From Algoriphagus sp. NG3 (GTDB taxonomy: Bacteria; Bacteroidota; Bacteroidia; Cytophagales; Cyclobacteriaceae), in NCBI RefSeq assembly GCF_034119865.1, contig NZ_CP139421.1, positions 496,001 to 560,000 on the forward strand: a stretch of DNA of 64,000 nt, read 5' to 3'. The notes beneath the pieces were generated by a model. The model searched no databases. It saw only the letters and a program-made list of their open reading frames with translations, and was not told the origin of the DNA. Positions 55,401 to 64,000 of the stretch are shown piece by piece; the stretch's first letter is position 1, and every line of letters starts with the position of its first letter. Position numbers and translations under genes: made by a program.

Positions 55401-56511
55401 TAGTATGGTTCTTGGACAGGTTGCGCTGGATCAGCTTCACAGGATCCCCTTTGAGGTTGACGAAGTTGATGCCTGTACTTGTTCCTATCCATAGGTAACC
55501 GTCCTTGCTCAGCTTAAGAGCGGAAACTGTCCTGTTGAATACACTGGTACCGTCTTGCTTGGGCAGATACCAATTTATTTTTACTTGTTGATTCTGTAGG
55601 AAGTGTTCTGCATCCAGAAGGTTCAGTCCTCCATTTCTAGTCCCGATCCAAAGATTCCCCGCATCATCTTTTTCAAAACACAAAACACTTCCATCGCTCA
55701 ATCCTAGATTAGGACTTTCTGCCTCGGTGATTTTTAAGGTGTCTGCACCTGGAGTGATGACCCGGATACCTTCATTGGTGCCTATCCAGAGATTACCTGA
55801 ATTATCTGTATAGAGTGAATTGATGTTAGGCGGAACAGATGAATTTGAATCAGCCACCGGAAGCACTGTGTTTTGGCGCAAATCAATTTTATCCAATCCT
55901 TTGTCAAAATGACCTACCCAAAGTATGGAATCACCCTGTAATGCCAGCGCTGAAATACGGATAGAGGAGAGTGAGTTGGGATTGGAAGAATGGTGGGAAA
56001 AACTGACACGTACACTGTCCCCAGCCAGAATCTGTACCCCGCCTTCGTAATTGGCTATGATTTTTTGATGCCTAGGGCCATCGATAATATAGCTGATAGA
56101 GTTTTGGTTCAACCCCTTTATAGAATCGGTCTTATTGAACAAGCCCGACTTTGGATTATAGCTGCTTAGTCCTTTGCTGGTAGCCAGGAGGAGATGTTGG
56201 TTAGGGTCTATTTTGAGTTGCTCTATGTAATTGGAGGCTGGGCCAGAGGAAGGATTAAGGTTGCTTTTTCTGTAAATCTGGAATGTACGTCCGTCGTACC
56301 GGTTGAGTCCATCTATCGTAGCGATCCAGATGAAACCCAGGGAATCCTGCTCGATGTGATTGATGTAGTTATTGGATAGTCCATTTTCTACATCGAGCAG
56401 GTAGAAGGTGAGCTGGTTTTGTTGGGGGAAAAACGCTGTGGTATCGGAAATCTGCGCATGCCCGAACAAGGAAAATGAGAATAAAAGGAAGGTTATACTA
56501 AAGGGTTTCAT
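52417..56511 (-). CDS. Hybrid two-component system regulator (HTCS)
   Basis: The product is 1364 residues from the ATG at 56511, which begins the signal MKPFSITFLLFSFSLFGHAQ; a start at 56571 would bury it. The order is: periplasmic two-blade regulator propeller with many short repeats of the GLIWIGT/DGLNRYD type (about 30-715), a Y_Y_Y domain (about 735-795), one membrane segment (about 805-825), a histidine kinase with the phospho-His in GFSHELKTPL (about residue 856) and an ATPase domain, a receiver with Asp in IISDIMMPEKNG (about residue 1155), and an AraC-type HTH at the C-terminus. One protein senses a glycan fragment and switches on the divergent SusC/SusD/GH30 genes. All signalling residues are present. 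Confidence 0.93.
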   Translation of the reverse strand: MKPFSITFLLFSFSLFGHAQISDTTAFFPQQNQLTFYLLDVENGLSNNYINHIEQDSLGFIWIATIDGLNRYDGRTFQIYRKSNLNPSSGPASNYIEQLKIDPNQHLLLATSKGLSSYNPKSGLFNKTDSIKGLNQNSISYIIDGPRHQKIIANYEGGVQILAGDSVRVSFSHHSSNPNSLSSIRISALALQGDSILWVGHFDKGLDKIDLRQNTVLPVADSNSSVPPNINSLYTDNSGNLWIGTNEGIRVITPGADTLKITEAESPNLGLSDGSVLCFEKDDAGNLWIGTRNGGLNLLDAEHFLQNQQVKINWYLPKQDGTSVFNRTVSALKLSKDGYLWIGTSTGINFVNLKGDPVKLIQRNLSKNHTISHDRIGSLAEGKNGSIWIGTDGGGLDYFHRKKESIQHYVHEPDNPNSLSNNYIISLLEDSKGKVWVGTYQGGLNLLDPNTGSSKHYLYESQEKGNDVRVIYEGKNGQLWVGTNRGGLYRYHPPIDNFDYVRQLGKIDIRDIAEDELGNLWLATFGDGIIRYNYLTGEQERYNENTISGFPAEVVFAIEVLKDGDILAGSRHEGLIRLNPISRDFTLFTDVNGLSNTSINSMVMGKDGKIWLGTYRGISYFDPETNAIGNLNSINNIQLGEFNIGASLVNQDGQVYMGGNKGINVFDPETLDKQSNKYPLLFTDLRLMNKKASVGKEVEGYQLSESLPYLSQLNLSHHHSLISLDFVALKLPVGKDINYAYKLEPYHSQWIETNHTGTANLSNIPPGNYTLKARATSGIVTIAENELKIHISPPFWKTWPAYLLYLFVVVSLVIIGMRYYAERLKLKNSLLFEKKQRHLEHELNEERVRFFTGFSHELKTPLTLILAPVEDLLMETKNPKHSKVLKLIQKNAKYLHEMISKLLEFRNAELNVNELNVKTQPLIRPLKQWIEQYHPLAKHKGIKIRSELPKSDFTAAVDIQKLHIIFNNLLSNALKYCKPGDQITVSLKESVSEFELYISDNGPGIPYEEQDHVFNWYYQGGASSTENGAGIGLALTKKLIEDHQGSIQLTSQPGKGSSFKIKIPKNAGKEHTTALQDFGINGEWLPVSDSVDPHPHASFEVNGDREVLLVIDDNSQILDYMNTMLADHYDLIFAENGKQGLEKAVHYVPDLIISDIMMPEKNGIDLCGMLKENPGTTHIPVILLSAKGSVESITSGYGKGADDYITKPFEAQILKSRIRNLLDAKIRLRSYYLEKNANSEELTSTEKTAIGKEKSFLRELEMHIKDGIAQQSSDVDSISQAMGMSRTSLFRKLKALTGQNINQYIRTVKVARAAKLIKEEKLGVAQAAYEVGFTSVKYFRKLFKEQFGHLPSELNESEFHSDEK

Positions 56512-56709
56512 CTGTTCACAATCACGATAAATGTCCTCAATAAAACCAGAAATATTCACAGGAATGCACATTTGATCGCTTTATACCCCCTAATTTGCTG
56601 ATTTGTGTCCCCTGTCTCTTTCGGATTTTTAAGAACATTGTTCCGCAGACTAAGTGGGTTTTTACTTGGTCTTCGGCTTTTTGTAATTAACAAAATAAAC
56701 CTAAAAAAC

Positions 56710-59700
56710 ATGCTAACACAATTACCAGCCAGGGCATGGCTGTATTGTATATCATTTATGCTAACAATGATGTGCAGTGTGCCCAATGTATTCGGTCAGG
56801 AAAAAATCTCCGGTCGGGTACTAGACGAAACGGGGACAGGATTGCCAGGGGCATCAGTCTTACTGAAAGGTACTACCACCGGTGCCGTTACAGACTTGGA
56901 TGGCAATTTCACCTTGTCTATAGAGTCTGCTTCCAACGCTACTTTAAGTATTTCTTTTATCGGGTATCTGACCCAGGAATATGCGGTTCAAAGCGGGGAA
57001 AGCAATGTGACCATCCAGATGGTACCTGATGAGCAGTCACTCAATGAAGTAGTGGTGGTAGGATACGGAGAACAGAAGAAAGCTACGCTTACCGGTTCTG
57101 TTTCGCAGGTAGAAGGAAGGGATTTACAGAATAGCCCTCAGCCCAATATTTCCAACTCCCTTTCCGGTAGGTTTTCTGGGATAATAGCCAACAATCGCGG
57201 AGGCGAACCTGGTTACGATGGTTCCAGTATCAGCATACGTGGCTTGGCCACTACAGGAAACAATGATGTGCTGGTCGTGGTGGATGGAGTGCCTGGACAA
57301 ATAGGCGGATTGGAGCGACTCAATCCCAATGACATTGAAAGTATCTCGGTATTAAAGGATGCCTCTGCGGCGATCTACGGATCCAGAGCTGCCAATGGTG
57401 TGATTCTGGTGACCACCAAGCGTGGTAAATCCGGAAAACCCGTCATTTCCTACAGCTTCAACCAAGGATTCTCTTCCCCTACACGACTGCCAGCTATGGC
57501 AGATGCCGGGACATATGCTGAGATCAGAAATGAAATCGCCTATTACAATAATCCCCAGGGAGGTTTAAATCAAATATACTCGCAGGATGAGTTGGGAATG
57601 TTTAGAAGCGGTACGGATCCACTCAATTATCCCAATACCGATTGGGCAGCAGCTGCGCTGAATAACACTGCTTTGCAAAGCCAGCATGATCTGAGTATCA
57701 GAGGTGGTTCTGAAAATGTCACCTATTTCCTATCCTTGGGCAAAACCGGGCAGGACGGACTGTACAAAGACGGAGCTACGCGCTACGACCAATACAGCTT
57801 CAGATCCAATGTGGATGCCGATATCACAGAGAAACTGACCGTAGGCTTATCCTTGTCGGGAAGAAAAGAAGATAGGCAATACCCAACATCTGGAGCAGGA
57901 GAAATTTTCAGATCTATCTATAGAGCTTATCCTACAGTGGCGGCTGTCTATCCAAATGGACTTCCTTCTACAGGCATAGAAAATTCCAATCCTGTGGTCA
58001 TGGCTACAGAGCAGGGAGGGTTAAACCATAACCCCCGCTATGTATTCAATGGTATTCTAAGAGGAAAGTATGAATTTGGCTTCCTAGACGGTCTTTCTGC
58101 GGAAGGCTTTTTCTCTGTAGATGAAAGCTCTGACAGATCTAGGAATTTCAGCAAACCTTATACTTTGTATAACTATGACCGCACTTCGGATGCTTACAAT
58201 CCCGTAGTAGTAGGGGGAGGGCCTGACCAGCAGCCTACGCTTTCAGAGTCTCACTACACCCAGTCCATGGTGGTGTCCAATATCAGACTGAACTTCAAAC
58301 ATTATTTTGGAGACCATTTCTTTGATGCTTTTGTAGGATATGAGCAAAGTGCAAACAGGTCCCATACGCTGGGGGCTTCCAGGCTGCATTTCCCGACTGC
58401 AGAAACCCCGGAATTGTCCCAAGGAGGAGCTGCGGCTTCTGATTATGACAACTGGGGAAGCAGCTACAATTACACCAGAAAAAGTTACCTCAGCAGAATT
58501 GCTTATAACTACAATGAAAAATATCTGGCTGAATTGCAGATGAGAGTGGACGGATCCTCTAATTTCCCTCAGGACAGCAGGTATGGTTTTTTCCCTTCCC
58601 TATCTGTAGGATATAGGATATCCGAAGAAAGCTGGTTTAGGGAAAAAGTAGGCTTCTTTGATGACCTGAAATTCAGGGCATCTTATGGTAAGCTTGGAAA
58701 TGACAACGTTGGGCAGTTCCAGTATTTTGACAACTACTCCTTCAACAACCGCTATGTACTCGGAGATGTAGTACACACAGGTATCGATCTTACCCGTCTT
58801 GCCAATCCAAATATTACTTGGGAAGTGGCTACAAAAACTGACATTGGCTTTAATGCAATTTGGTTGAAGAAGTTTACCACTGAATTCATCTATTTCCAGC
58901 AGGACAGAAGCAAGATCCTGACGATCAGAAACGCCTCTATTCCGGGGACTTCCGGAATCGTCAATCCACACGATGAGGAATCACTTGTCCCTGCGGAAAA
59001 TATCGGCGAGGTAAAAAGCCATGGTTTTGAGTCCACTGTTGGCTATCAGCACGAAGGGAATTTTAGCTTTGGTGTAGCAGGGAATTTCACTTACGCCAAA
59101 AATGAAATTGTATATATAGATGAAGCTGCCGGAGTACTGGAATATCAGCGTCAGACTGGAAACCCTATGAATACTTATCTGCTTTATAATGCAATTGGTA
59201 TTTTCAGAAGCCAGGAAGAACTGGATAGTACTCCTCATGTGCCGGGAGCGATGGTAGGTGACCTTATATATGAAGATTTTAATGGGGATGGAGTGATAGA
59301 TGCAGACGATATGACCCGAAGTAAGTATGGCAATATCCCTCAGATTACGTTTGGTATGACGCTCAACGCTGCCTGGAAAAACTGGGACTTCTCTGCTGTG
59401 GTTTCAGGACAATCGCAGGTAAGCCAGTATGTGCTGCCAGAATCAGGTACAGTCGGCAACTTCTACAGCAGCTGGGCAGATAACCGGTATTCTCCCACCA
59501 ATCCAGAGGGCACTTTTCCAAGAGTCAGCGAGAGATCCTCCTCAGCTGTCAGTGGAGGATTATACAGAAATAATTTCTGGCTGAACGATGCCTCTTTTGT
59601 CAGATTGAAGAATGTGCAGATCGGTTACAATGTGCCTCAGCCTGTTTTGGATAAGCTATCCATCAGCAGTCTGAAGATCTATGCGAATGCATTCAACCTA

Positions 59701-59808
59701 TTCACACTCACCAAAGTGAAAGATTATGACCCAGAAGGATCCAGCGAAAGCGGACAATTCTATCCACAGCAGAAGATCATTAATCTAGGTGTCAACATTC
59801 AATTCTAA
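56710..59808 (+). CDS. SusC/RagA TonB-dependent transporter
   Basis: The product is 1032 residues from the ATG at 56710 with a signal ending NVFGQ; the frame is open upstream to 56605 but that part lacks protein character. The order is: carboxypeptidase-regulatory-like domain (about 30-110, ISGRVLDETGTGLPGASV), NEVVVVGYG, plug (about 125-235, NPNDIESISVLKDASAAIYG) and barrel. There is no STN domain. It is divergent from the HTCS gene and 11 bp before SusD, so it is the first gene of the HTCS-controlled operon. Confidence 0.93.
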   Translation: MLTQLPARAWLYCISFMLTMMCSVPNVFGQEKISGRVLDETGTGLPGASVLLKGTTTGAVTDLDGNFTLSIESASNATLSISFIGYLTQEYAVQSGESNVTIQMVPDEQSLNEVVVVGYGEQKKATLTGSVSQVEGRDLQNSPQPNISNSLSGRFSGIIANNRGGEPGYDGSSISIRGLATTGNNDVLVVVDGVPGQIGGLERLNPNDIESISVLKDASAAIYGSRAANGVILVTTKRGKSGKPVISYSFNQGFSSPTRLPAMADAGTYAEIRNEIAYYNNPQGGLNQIYSQDELGMFRSGTDPLNYPNTDWAAAALNNTALQSQHDLSIRGGSENVTYFLSLGKTGQDGLYKDGATRYDQYSFRSNVDADITEKLTVGLSLSGRKEDRQYPTSGAGEIFRSIYRAYPTVAAVYPNGLPSTGIENSNPVVMATEQGGLNHNPRYVFNGILRGKYEFGFLDGLSAEGFFSVDESSDRSRNFSKPYTLYNYDRTSDAYNPVVVGGGPDQQPTLSESHYTQSMVVSNIRLNFKHYFGDHFFDAFVGYEQSANRSHTLGASRLHFPTAETPELSQGGAAASDYDNWGSSYNYTRKSYLSRIAYNYNEKYLAELQMRVDGSSNFPQDSRYGFFPSLSVGYRISEESWFREKVGFFDDLKFRASYGKLGNDNVGQFQYFDNYSFNNRYVLGDVVHTGIDLTRLANPNITWEVATKTDIGFNAIWLKKFTTEFIYFQQDRSKILTIRNASIPGTSGIVNPHDEESLVPAENIGEVKSHGFESTVGYQHEGNFSFGVAGNFTYAKNEIVYIDEAAGVLEYQRQTGNPMNTYLLYNAIGIFRSQEELDSTPHVPGAMVGDLIYEDFNGDGVIDADDMTRSKYGNIPQITFGMTLNAAWKNWDFSAVVSGQSQVSQYVLPESGTVGNFYSSWADNRYSPTNPEGTFPRVSERSSSAVSGGLYRNNFWLNDASFVRLKNVQIGYNVPQPVLDKLSISSLKIYANAFNLFTLTKVKDYDPEGSSESGQFYPQQKIINLGVNIQF

Positions 59809-59819
59809 ACCCGAAAAAA

Positions 59820-61517
59820 ATGACTACTAAAAATATATTTAAACCTTTCTTGGGAATTGCGCTGAGCGGCATGTTGCTCGGCGGATGTCAGGAAGATTTT
59901 CTGGATGTAGTGCCTACTGATAGAGTCTCGGATGCTTCCATTCTATCTGATTCCACACTCTTTGAGGCCTATGTGATCAATAGATACCTAGGAGTGAGAT
60001 TGATTGATAAAGAAGGTGATGCCTACCAGCCTGGGTTCGGACGAGGCTTCGAATATGCCATGTGGAGCTCCCTCACGGATGAGTCCATTTACAACAATGA
60101 TGATAACACATGGTTTATCCAGCAAGGCCAGCTTTCTCCTCAGAATACCGGAATAGCGGGTACTTTCTGGGGCAGATCCTACAGAAGCATCCGGGAGGTG
60201 AATTATGCACTTGCCAATATAGGAGAATTGGAAATGAGCCAGTCCGGAAAAGACAGGCTGATTGCTGAGCTGAGATTTATCCGTGCATTCCGATATTTTG
60301 ATCTGATTAAAAATTACGGAGATGTGGTGCTGATGGGGGACAACGTAGCCCAACTGGGAGATGACTTCAGCGACCCTTCTTTTTATGAACGAGCTCCCAA
60401 AGAAGAAGCAATAGCCTATGCTGTTCAGGAGTTGGATGCTGCGACAGCAGGATTGCCTCAAACTAACAGTGCGGCATGGCTGGAAGGGCGGGCTACCAAA
60501 GGAGCAGCATTGGCATTGAAGTCGAGGCTCTTGCTTTATGCAGCCAGCCCACTATACAATGATGGCGGTAGTGACGCCCAAAAGTGGCAGCAGGCAGCGC
60601 AGGCCGCAAAGGCTGTAATGGATCTGGGACAGTATAGTCTGTACCAAAACGGATATGGAGAGTTGTTTTTGACGCCCCAGAGCAATTCTGAAATCATTTT
60701 TGCTAGATATTATAATATTAATGCAAGGCATACTGCACTGGAGATCGCCAATGGCCCGAATGGTTACGATGGTTGGGGCGGTAATGTGCCGCTTCAAAAT
60801 CTGATTGATGACTATGAAATGATGGATGGAACTCCGTTCAGCTGGGATAATGAAGAGCAAGCCCGTGCGCCTTATGAGAATAGAGATCCTAGATTCTATG
60901 CAAGTATCCTCTACAATGGCGCTCCCTACAGAGAAAGGGAAGTGGAAACATTCCTTCCGAACGGAAGGGATAGCCAGGGAGGCCCGTCAAACTGGAATAC
61001 AAGTAAGACCGGTTACTACCTGAGGAAATTCATCGATGAAGATCTCCCGATCCGCAATCCTTGGGAGGTCGCAGGTACCCAAAACTGGATATATTTCCGA
61101 TATGCTGAAATACTTCTCAACTACGCCGAAGCCCAGAACGAAGCTGTCGGGCCCGATGGGACTGTATATGAAGCGATCAATTCAATCAGAAGTAGAGCGG
61201 GGGTGGAGATGCCGCCTTTGCCAGCAGGACTGAACAAGGACGAGATGAGAGAAAGAATTCATCATGAGCGTAGGATAGAGCTTGCTTTCGAAGAGCATCG
61301 CTACTATGACGTGAGAAGATGGATGACCGCTGATGAAGTGGAAAATACGCCTGCTTACGGGATTGATATTGTGAAAGCTGCCGATGGTACATTTACTTAC
61401 ACCAGGAAAATATCCTTGAACGGGAAGAAGTTTGAACCTCAGAATTATTGGTTACCAATACCGAGATCAGAAATTTTGGCATCCGACAACCAGCTGAAAC
61501 AGAACCCGGGTTATTGA
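59820..61517 (+). CDS. SusD/RagB nutrient-binding lipoprotein
   Basis: The 565-residue protein has lipobox LGGC (Cys 23) followed by QEDFLD. SusD features are LIAELRFIRAFRYFDLIKNYGDVVLM, ILLNYAEAQNEAVGPDGTVYEAINSIRSRAGV (split), HHERRIELAFEEHRYYDVRRW and the ending LKQNPGY. It is the surface glycan receptor of the preceding SusC. A stem with a T run separates it from the GH30 gene, which may reduce expression of the latter. Confidence 0.93.
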   Translation: MTTKNIFKPFLGIALSGMLLGGCQEDFLDVVPTDRVSDASILSDSTLFEAYVINRYLGVRLIDKEGDAYQPGFGRGFEYAMWSSLTDESIYNNDDNTWFIQQGQLSPQNTGIAGTFWGRSYRSIREVNYALANIGELEMSQSGKDRLIAELRFIRAFRYFDLIKNYGDVVLMGDNVAQLGDDFSDPSFYERAPKEEAIAYAVQELDAATAGLPQTNSAAWLEGRATKGAALALKSRLLLYAASPLYNDGGSDAQKWQQAAQAAKAVMDLGQYSLYQNGYGELFLTPQSNSEIIFARYYNINARHTALEIANGPNGYDGWGGNVPLQNLIDDYEMMDGTPFSWDNEEQARAPYENRDPRFYASILYNGAPYREREVETFLPNGRDSQGGPSNWNTSKTGYYLRKFIDEDLPIRNPWEVAGTQNWIYFRYAEILLNYAEAQNEAVGPDGTVYEAINSIRSRAGVEMPPLPAGLNKDEMRERIHHERRIELAFEEHRYYDVRRWMTADEVENTPAYGIDIVKAADGTFTYTRKISLNGKKFEPQNYWLPIPRSEILASDNQLKQNPGY

Positions 61518-61523
61518 GAAGTG

Positions 61524-61554
61524 AAAAGGGGAGCTTTTTAGTTTCCCTTTTTTT
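61524..61554 (+). terminator. Terminator or attenuator between SusD and GH30 genes
   Basis: AAAAGGG (61524-61530) pairs with CCCTTTT (61545-61551), with two weaker inner pairs and a run of seven T overlapping the stem end. It sits just 13 bp before the next start codon, so it probably gives partial readthrough. Confidence 0.65.
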
Positions 61555-61567
61555 ACAACTTTAGGAA

Positions 61568-63157
61568 ATGAACATAAGCCAGTACACTATGATAAAGCCC
61601 TTGGTAAAATACTTACTTACAGCGGTCTCCGGATTGCTTATTTCCTGCCAGAGTTCCGGACAGGATCAGCAAAGGAACAATCCCCAAGGTGAGGCTATAA
61701 CAGTAAATGCACTCAATAAGGAATCCCATCAGACAATAGAACATTTTGGTGCGTCAGATGCCTGGTCCACCCAGTTTGTGGGATTATGGCCTTATGCTAA
61801 GAAGCGCGCAATTGCCGAACTGCTTTTTAGCATGGAAGAGGATACAGATGGTAATCCGAAGGGAATCGGGCTATCGATGTGGAGATTTAATGTGGGGGCA
61901 GGCAGTGCCGGACAGGGAGAGGAAAGCGGGATTCGTGATGAATGGAGAAGAGCTGAGTCTTTTCTGGAGACAGATGGTTCATACAATTGGGAGAAGCAGG
62001 CAGGACAAGTCTGGTTTGCCCAAGCTGCGAAGGAATTTGGAGTAGGCAAGTTGCTGCTTTTCCCAAATAGCCCACCAGTATCCATGACCAAAAATGGAAG
62101 GGCATACGCATCGGATGCTAAGTCAAACTTGGATGAGGATAATTATGAAGCCTTCGGAGAATACCTTACGGAGGTCACAAAAGGGTTGGAAAAAAAAGGG
62201 TTGAGCGTAGCTTATATCAGTCCCGTGAATGAGCCACAGTGGGATTGGTCTGATGGAGGACAGGAAGGCACGCCTTTTTGGAACAATGAGATTTCAGGGA
62301 TTGTAAAAGCACTAGACAAATCCTTGGCAGCAAAAAATCTCCAGACCAAAATAGATGTAGCGGAAGCTGGAAAGATCGACTACCTCTATGAGCACGCTGA
62401 TAAGGAAGGGAGGGGAAAGCAGGTCAGAGACTTCTTCCATCCGGAATCCTCAAATTACATAGGTGATCTTACCCATGTCAGCCCTACGATATCAGCACAC
62501 AGTTACTTCACTACCTCGCCTTTCGAAACTGCAGTGAATAAACGATCGAGGGTTTCTTCTGAAATCAGCTCAGTTCAGGGATTAAGCTACTGGATGAGCG
62601 AGTATTGCATTCTTGGGGACAATGGAGGAGAAATCAATGGCAACGGTAGAGATTTGGGAATAGATCCGGCACTCTATGTGGCACGGGTAATCCACAACGA
62701 TCTGACTGTTTCCAATGCCAGTGCCTGGCACTGGTGGCTGGCAGTTTCTCCCTATGACTACAAAGATGGGCTAGTATATATTGATAAGCAGAAAGAAGAT
62801 GGCAATTTCTACGAAAGTAAAATGCTATGGGTCCTTGGCAATTACAGCAGATATATCCGGCCGGGATATCAGCGGATTGGTGTGGAGGTGAATAAGGAAA
62901 AACAGCAGACTCCTGATCTACTGGTGTCTGCTTATCAATCACCTTCCAAAGAGGAAATGGTTTTCGTCCTGGTCAATTCCGGAATCAAGGAAGTAACTCT
63001 GGATTTGACTGTGGATGGAAAGGTGACCTCTGTCCAAGAGGCCTATGTCACATCCAAAGATAAGGATCTGGAATCTATGAAAAGTGGGATCTCAGAGGGT
63101 AATGTCACTATACCTGCTAGATCCATAGTGACGGTTTTAGCTGAGAATGGGGGCTGA
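61568..63157 (+). CDS. GH30-family glycoside hydrolase (lipoprotein)
   Basis: The product is 529 residues with a lipoprotein signal (lipobox LISC, Cys 27; a second start at 61589 is possible). GH30 motifs are an early HFGASDAWSTQF, the acid/base Glu 222 in SPVNEPQWDW and the nucleophile Glu 345 in YWMSEYCILGD. A short C-terminal beta domain (about 440-529) follows the TIM barrel, as usual. The GASDAW start and overall look suggest the endo-beta-1,6-galactanase-like branch (GH30_5-like), but beta-1,6-glucanase and other GH30 activities cannot be excluded. It would cut the polymer outside the cell and feed the SusC/SusD pair under HTCS control. Confidence 0.87.
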   Translation: MNISQYTMIKPLVKYLLTAVSGLLISCQSSGQDQQRNNPQGEAITVNALNKESHQTIEHFGASDAWSTQFVGLWPYAKKRAIAELLFSMEEDTDGNPKGIGLSMWRFNVGAGSAGQGEESGIRDEWRRAESFLETDGSYNWEKQAGQVWFAQAAKEFGVGKLLLFPNSPPVSMTKNGRAYASDAKSNLDEDNYEAFGEYLTEVTKGLEKKGLSVAYISPVNEPQWDWSDGGQEGTPFWNNEISGIVKALDKSLAAKNLQTKIDVAEAGKIDYLYEHADKEGRGKQVRDFFHPESSNYIGDLTHVSPTISAHSYFTTSPFETAVNKRSRVSSEISSVQGLSYWMSEYCILGDNGGEINGNGRDLGIDPALYVARVIHNDLTVSNASAWHWWLAVSPYDYKDGLVYIDKQKEDGNFYESKMLWVLGNYSRYIRPGYQRIGVEVNKEKQQTPDLLVSAYQSPSKEEMVFVLVNSGIKEVTLDLTVDGKVTSVQEAYVTSKDKDLESMKSGISEGNVTIPARSIVTVLAENGG

Positions 63158-63574
63158 AAATGTATCTTTTTTTACAATTGCCATTACCGGGTAAACTAAC
63201 GATAGAAACAAATAACAATAGATAGATTAGGTAACAGAAAAGTCCAAAATCATGTGGTTTTGGATTTTTTTTGATTTTCAAATGTAATGCACCAGGTCAT
63301 TTACTTTAGCGATTTATAGCTCCTGAGCAGCGGTTTAGATTCAGATATTCTGTTTGTATTTTATAAAGGATCTGATTGACAACTAATAAGACCGGAGTAG
63401 GGTTTGAGGAAGTATGGGACTCTTCTTGGATTGATCTTAGTTTACAATGGAGTATATCTTATAGCAATAGATGCACAATTTGGGGAATCTATAATCCCAC
63501 TCTATTTATAAGGTGTTGTAAATCAACTGTAAAATGGGGTTTGAAGATGGTATTATTGTTGGGCAACATTTGCA
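63158..63574. other. Intergenic region, 417 bp
   Basis: It holds the GH30 operon terminator at 63243-63272 and then AT-rich DNA up to the next small gene. An open stretch at 63376-63615 has no proper start or protein-like composition. Confidence 0.5.
63243..63272 (+). terminator. Rho-independent terminator of the GH30 operon
   Basis: TCCAAAA (63243-63249) pairs with TTTTGGA (63258-63264), followed by eight T. It lies 85 bp after the GH30 stop codon. Confidence 0.85.
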
Positions 63575-63841
63575 ATGAACAAATTCACAAGATATATCAC
63601 CTTAATTTTGAGTAGCCTTTTTACTTTCATCCTCATACCGCTGTCAGTATATTCTCAAAAACAGCCTGGTATTCCCAGACCGACTGGCCCCATCGATTTT
63701 TCCCAGACCAGTAACCAGATTATTTTTGTGCTTATCCCAGCGATTATCATTATCGCATACTTGATTTTCAGAGGAAAAATCAAGAAAGTGAAGCAAGAGA
63801 AGAGAGATAGAATAAGGAAAAATAAGGAGAAAAAAGACTAG
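63575..63841 (+). CDS. Small exported membrane protein, unknown
   Basis: The product has 88 residues: an N-terminal signal (residues 7-28, ending VYSQ), a short proline-rich linker (GIPRPTGPIDF), one membrane segment (IIFVLIPAIIIIAYLIF) and a strongly basic tail (RGKIKKVKQEKRDR and onward). Short proteins of this shape occur in Bacteroidota without known role. The basic tail would face the cytosol. Confidence 0.6.
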   Translation: MNKFTRYITLILSSLFTFILIPLSVYSQKQPGIPRPTGPIDFSQTSNQIIFVLIPAIIIIAYLIFRGKIKKVKQEKRDRIRKNKEKKD

Positions 63842-63870
63842 TTTACGCCAGCTTAAAACTCATAGTGACA

Positions 63871-64000
63871 ATGAAAACAGTTTTTGATCCGGCAGCAAGA
63901 GAGGAGCTTACGCGGAGAATAAGTTTAGTAAAAGAAGACAGCCATCCTCAATGGGGTAAAATGAATGTTTATCAGATGCTCAAGCATAACACCTATTGGA
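63871..64000 (+). CDS. DUF1569 / DinB-like protein, N-terminal part
   Basis: The gene starts with ATG at 63871 and runs off the window end. The 43 visible residues (MKTVFDPAAREELTRRISLV, then PQWGKMNVYQMLKH) match the start of the DUF1569 family, a DinB-like four-helix fold. The first metal-binding His of that fold would be in QMLKH. The function of DUF1569 proteins is not known to me. Confidence 0.75.
   Translation, partial: MKTVFDPAAREELTRRISLVKEDSHPQWGKMNVYQMLKHNTYW

Noticed and set aside
1..64000. CRISPR arrays, rRNA genes, prophage or conjugative modules
   Set aside because: No regularly spaced direct repeats, no rRNA-like conserved tracts and no phage or transfer genes were seen.

Overview
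The window reads as a chromosomal segment of an aerobic, glycan-degrading member of the Bacteroidota, most likely order Cytophagales (Algoriphagus/Cyclobacteriaceae-like). This is an inference. It rests on four SusC/SusD pairs, an ECF sigma/FecR relay, a hybrid two-component system, Bacteroidota-type lipoprotein signals, a DUF2490 barrel, a three-gene proton-translocating transhydrogenase and AT-rich intergenic DNA. No rRNA, tRNA or CRISPR array was seen.

Layout. 0-3.3 kb: end of an NmrA-like gene, an outer-membrane barrel and a secreted GHL6-type putative glycosidase. 3.9-12.7 kb: a self-contained polysaccharide-utilisation locus (ECF sigma, FecR, STN-bearing SusC, SusD, sulfatase). 12.8-17.2 kb: sugar-type oxidoreductases (SDR, two Gfo/Idh/MocA) and a tiny Asp-box protein. 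17.6-20.4 kb: pntAA-pntAB-pntB. 20.8-23.8 kb: sialidase-fold enzyme and an outer-membrane barrel. 24.5-29.5 kb: second SusC/SusD pair. 29.9-34.9 kb: a phosphoester-hydrolysing cluster of metallophosphoesterase, SaPLC1-like phospholipase C and, divergently, an AIM6-like phosphodiesterase/alkaline phosphatase fusion. 35.7-45.3 kb: third SusC/SusD pair, TetR regulator, second sulfatase and sugar MFS transporter. 45.5-48.2 kb: an ISL3-family insertion sequence inside a small membrane-protein gene. 48.3-52.3 kb: ammonium transporter, cyclase-family hydrolase, DUF1460 amidase, FMN-binding protein. 52.4-63.2 kb: fourth locus with HTCS regulator, SusC, SusD and a GH30 glycosidase. 63.6 kb to the end: a small membrane protein and the start of a DUF1569 gene.

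How it fits together: each SusC/SusD pair would import glycan (or perhaps phospho-ester) fragments released by nearby sulfatases, glycosidases or phosphatases. Three control styles are visible: sigma/anti-sigma via an STN domain, a one-protein hybrid two-component system, and possibly TetR.

The most distinctive observations are: (1) an insertion sequence with exact 8-bp target duplication whose removal restores a 149-residue membrane protein; (2) inside the same element, a divergent gene for a stand-alone IS630-type DNA-binding domain, plus a transposase broken by what looks like loss of one G from a G run; (3) a family of paired-hairpin intergenic repeats with unrelated stem sequences but the same architecture; (4) the phosphodiesterase-phosphatase fusion in its phosphoester cluster.
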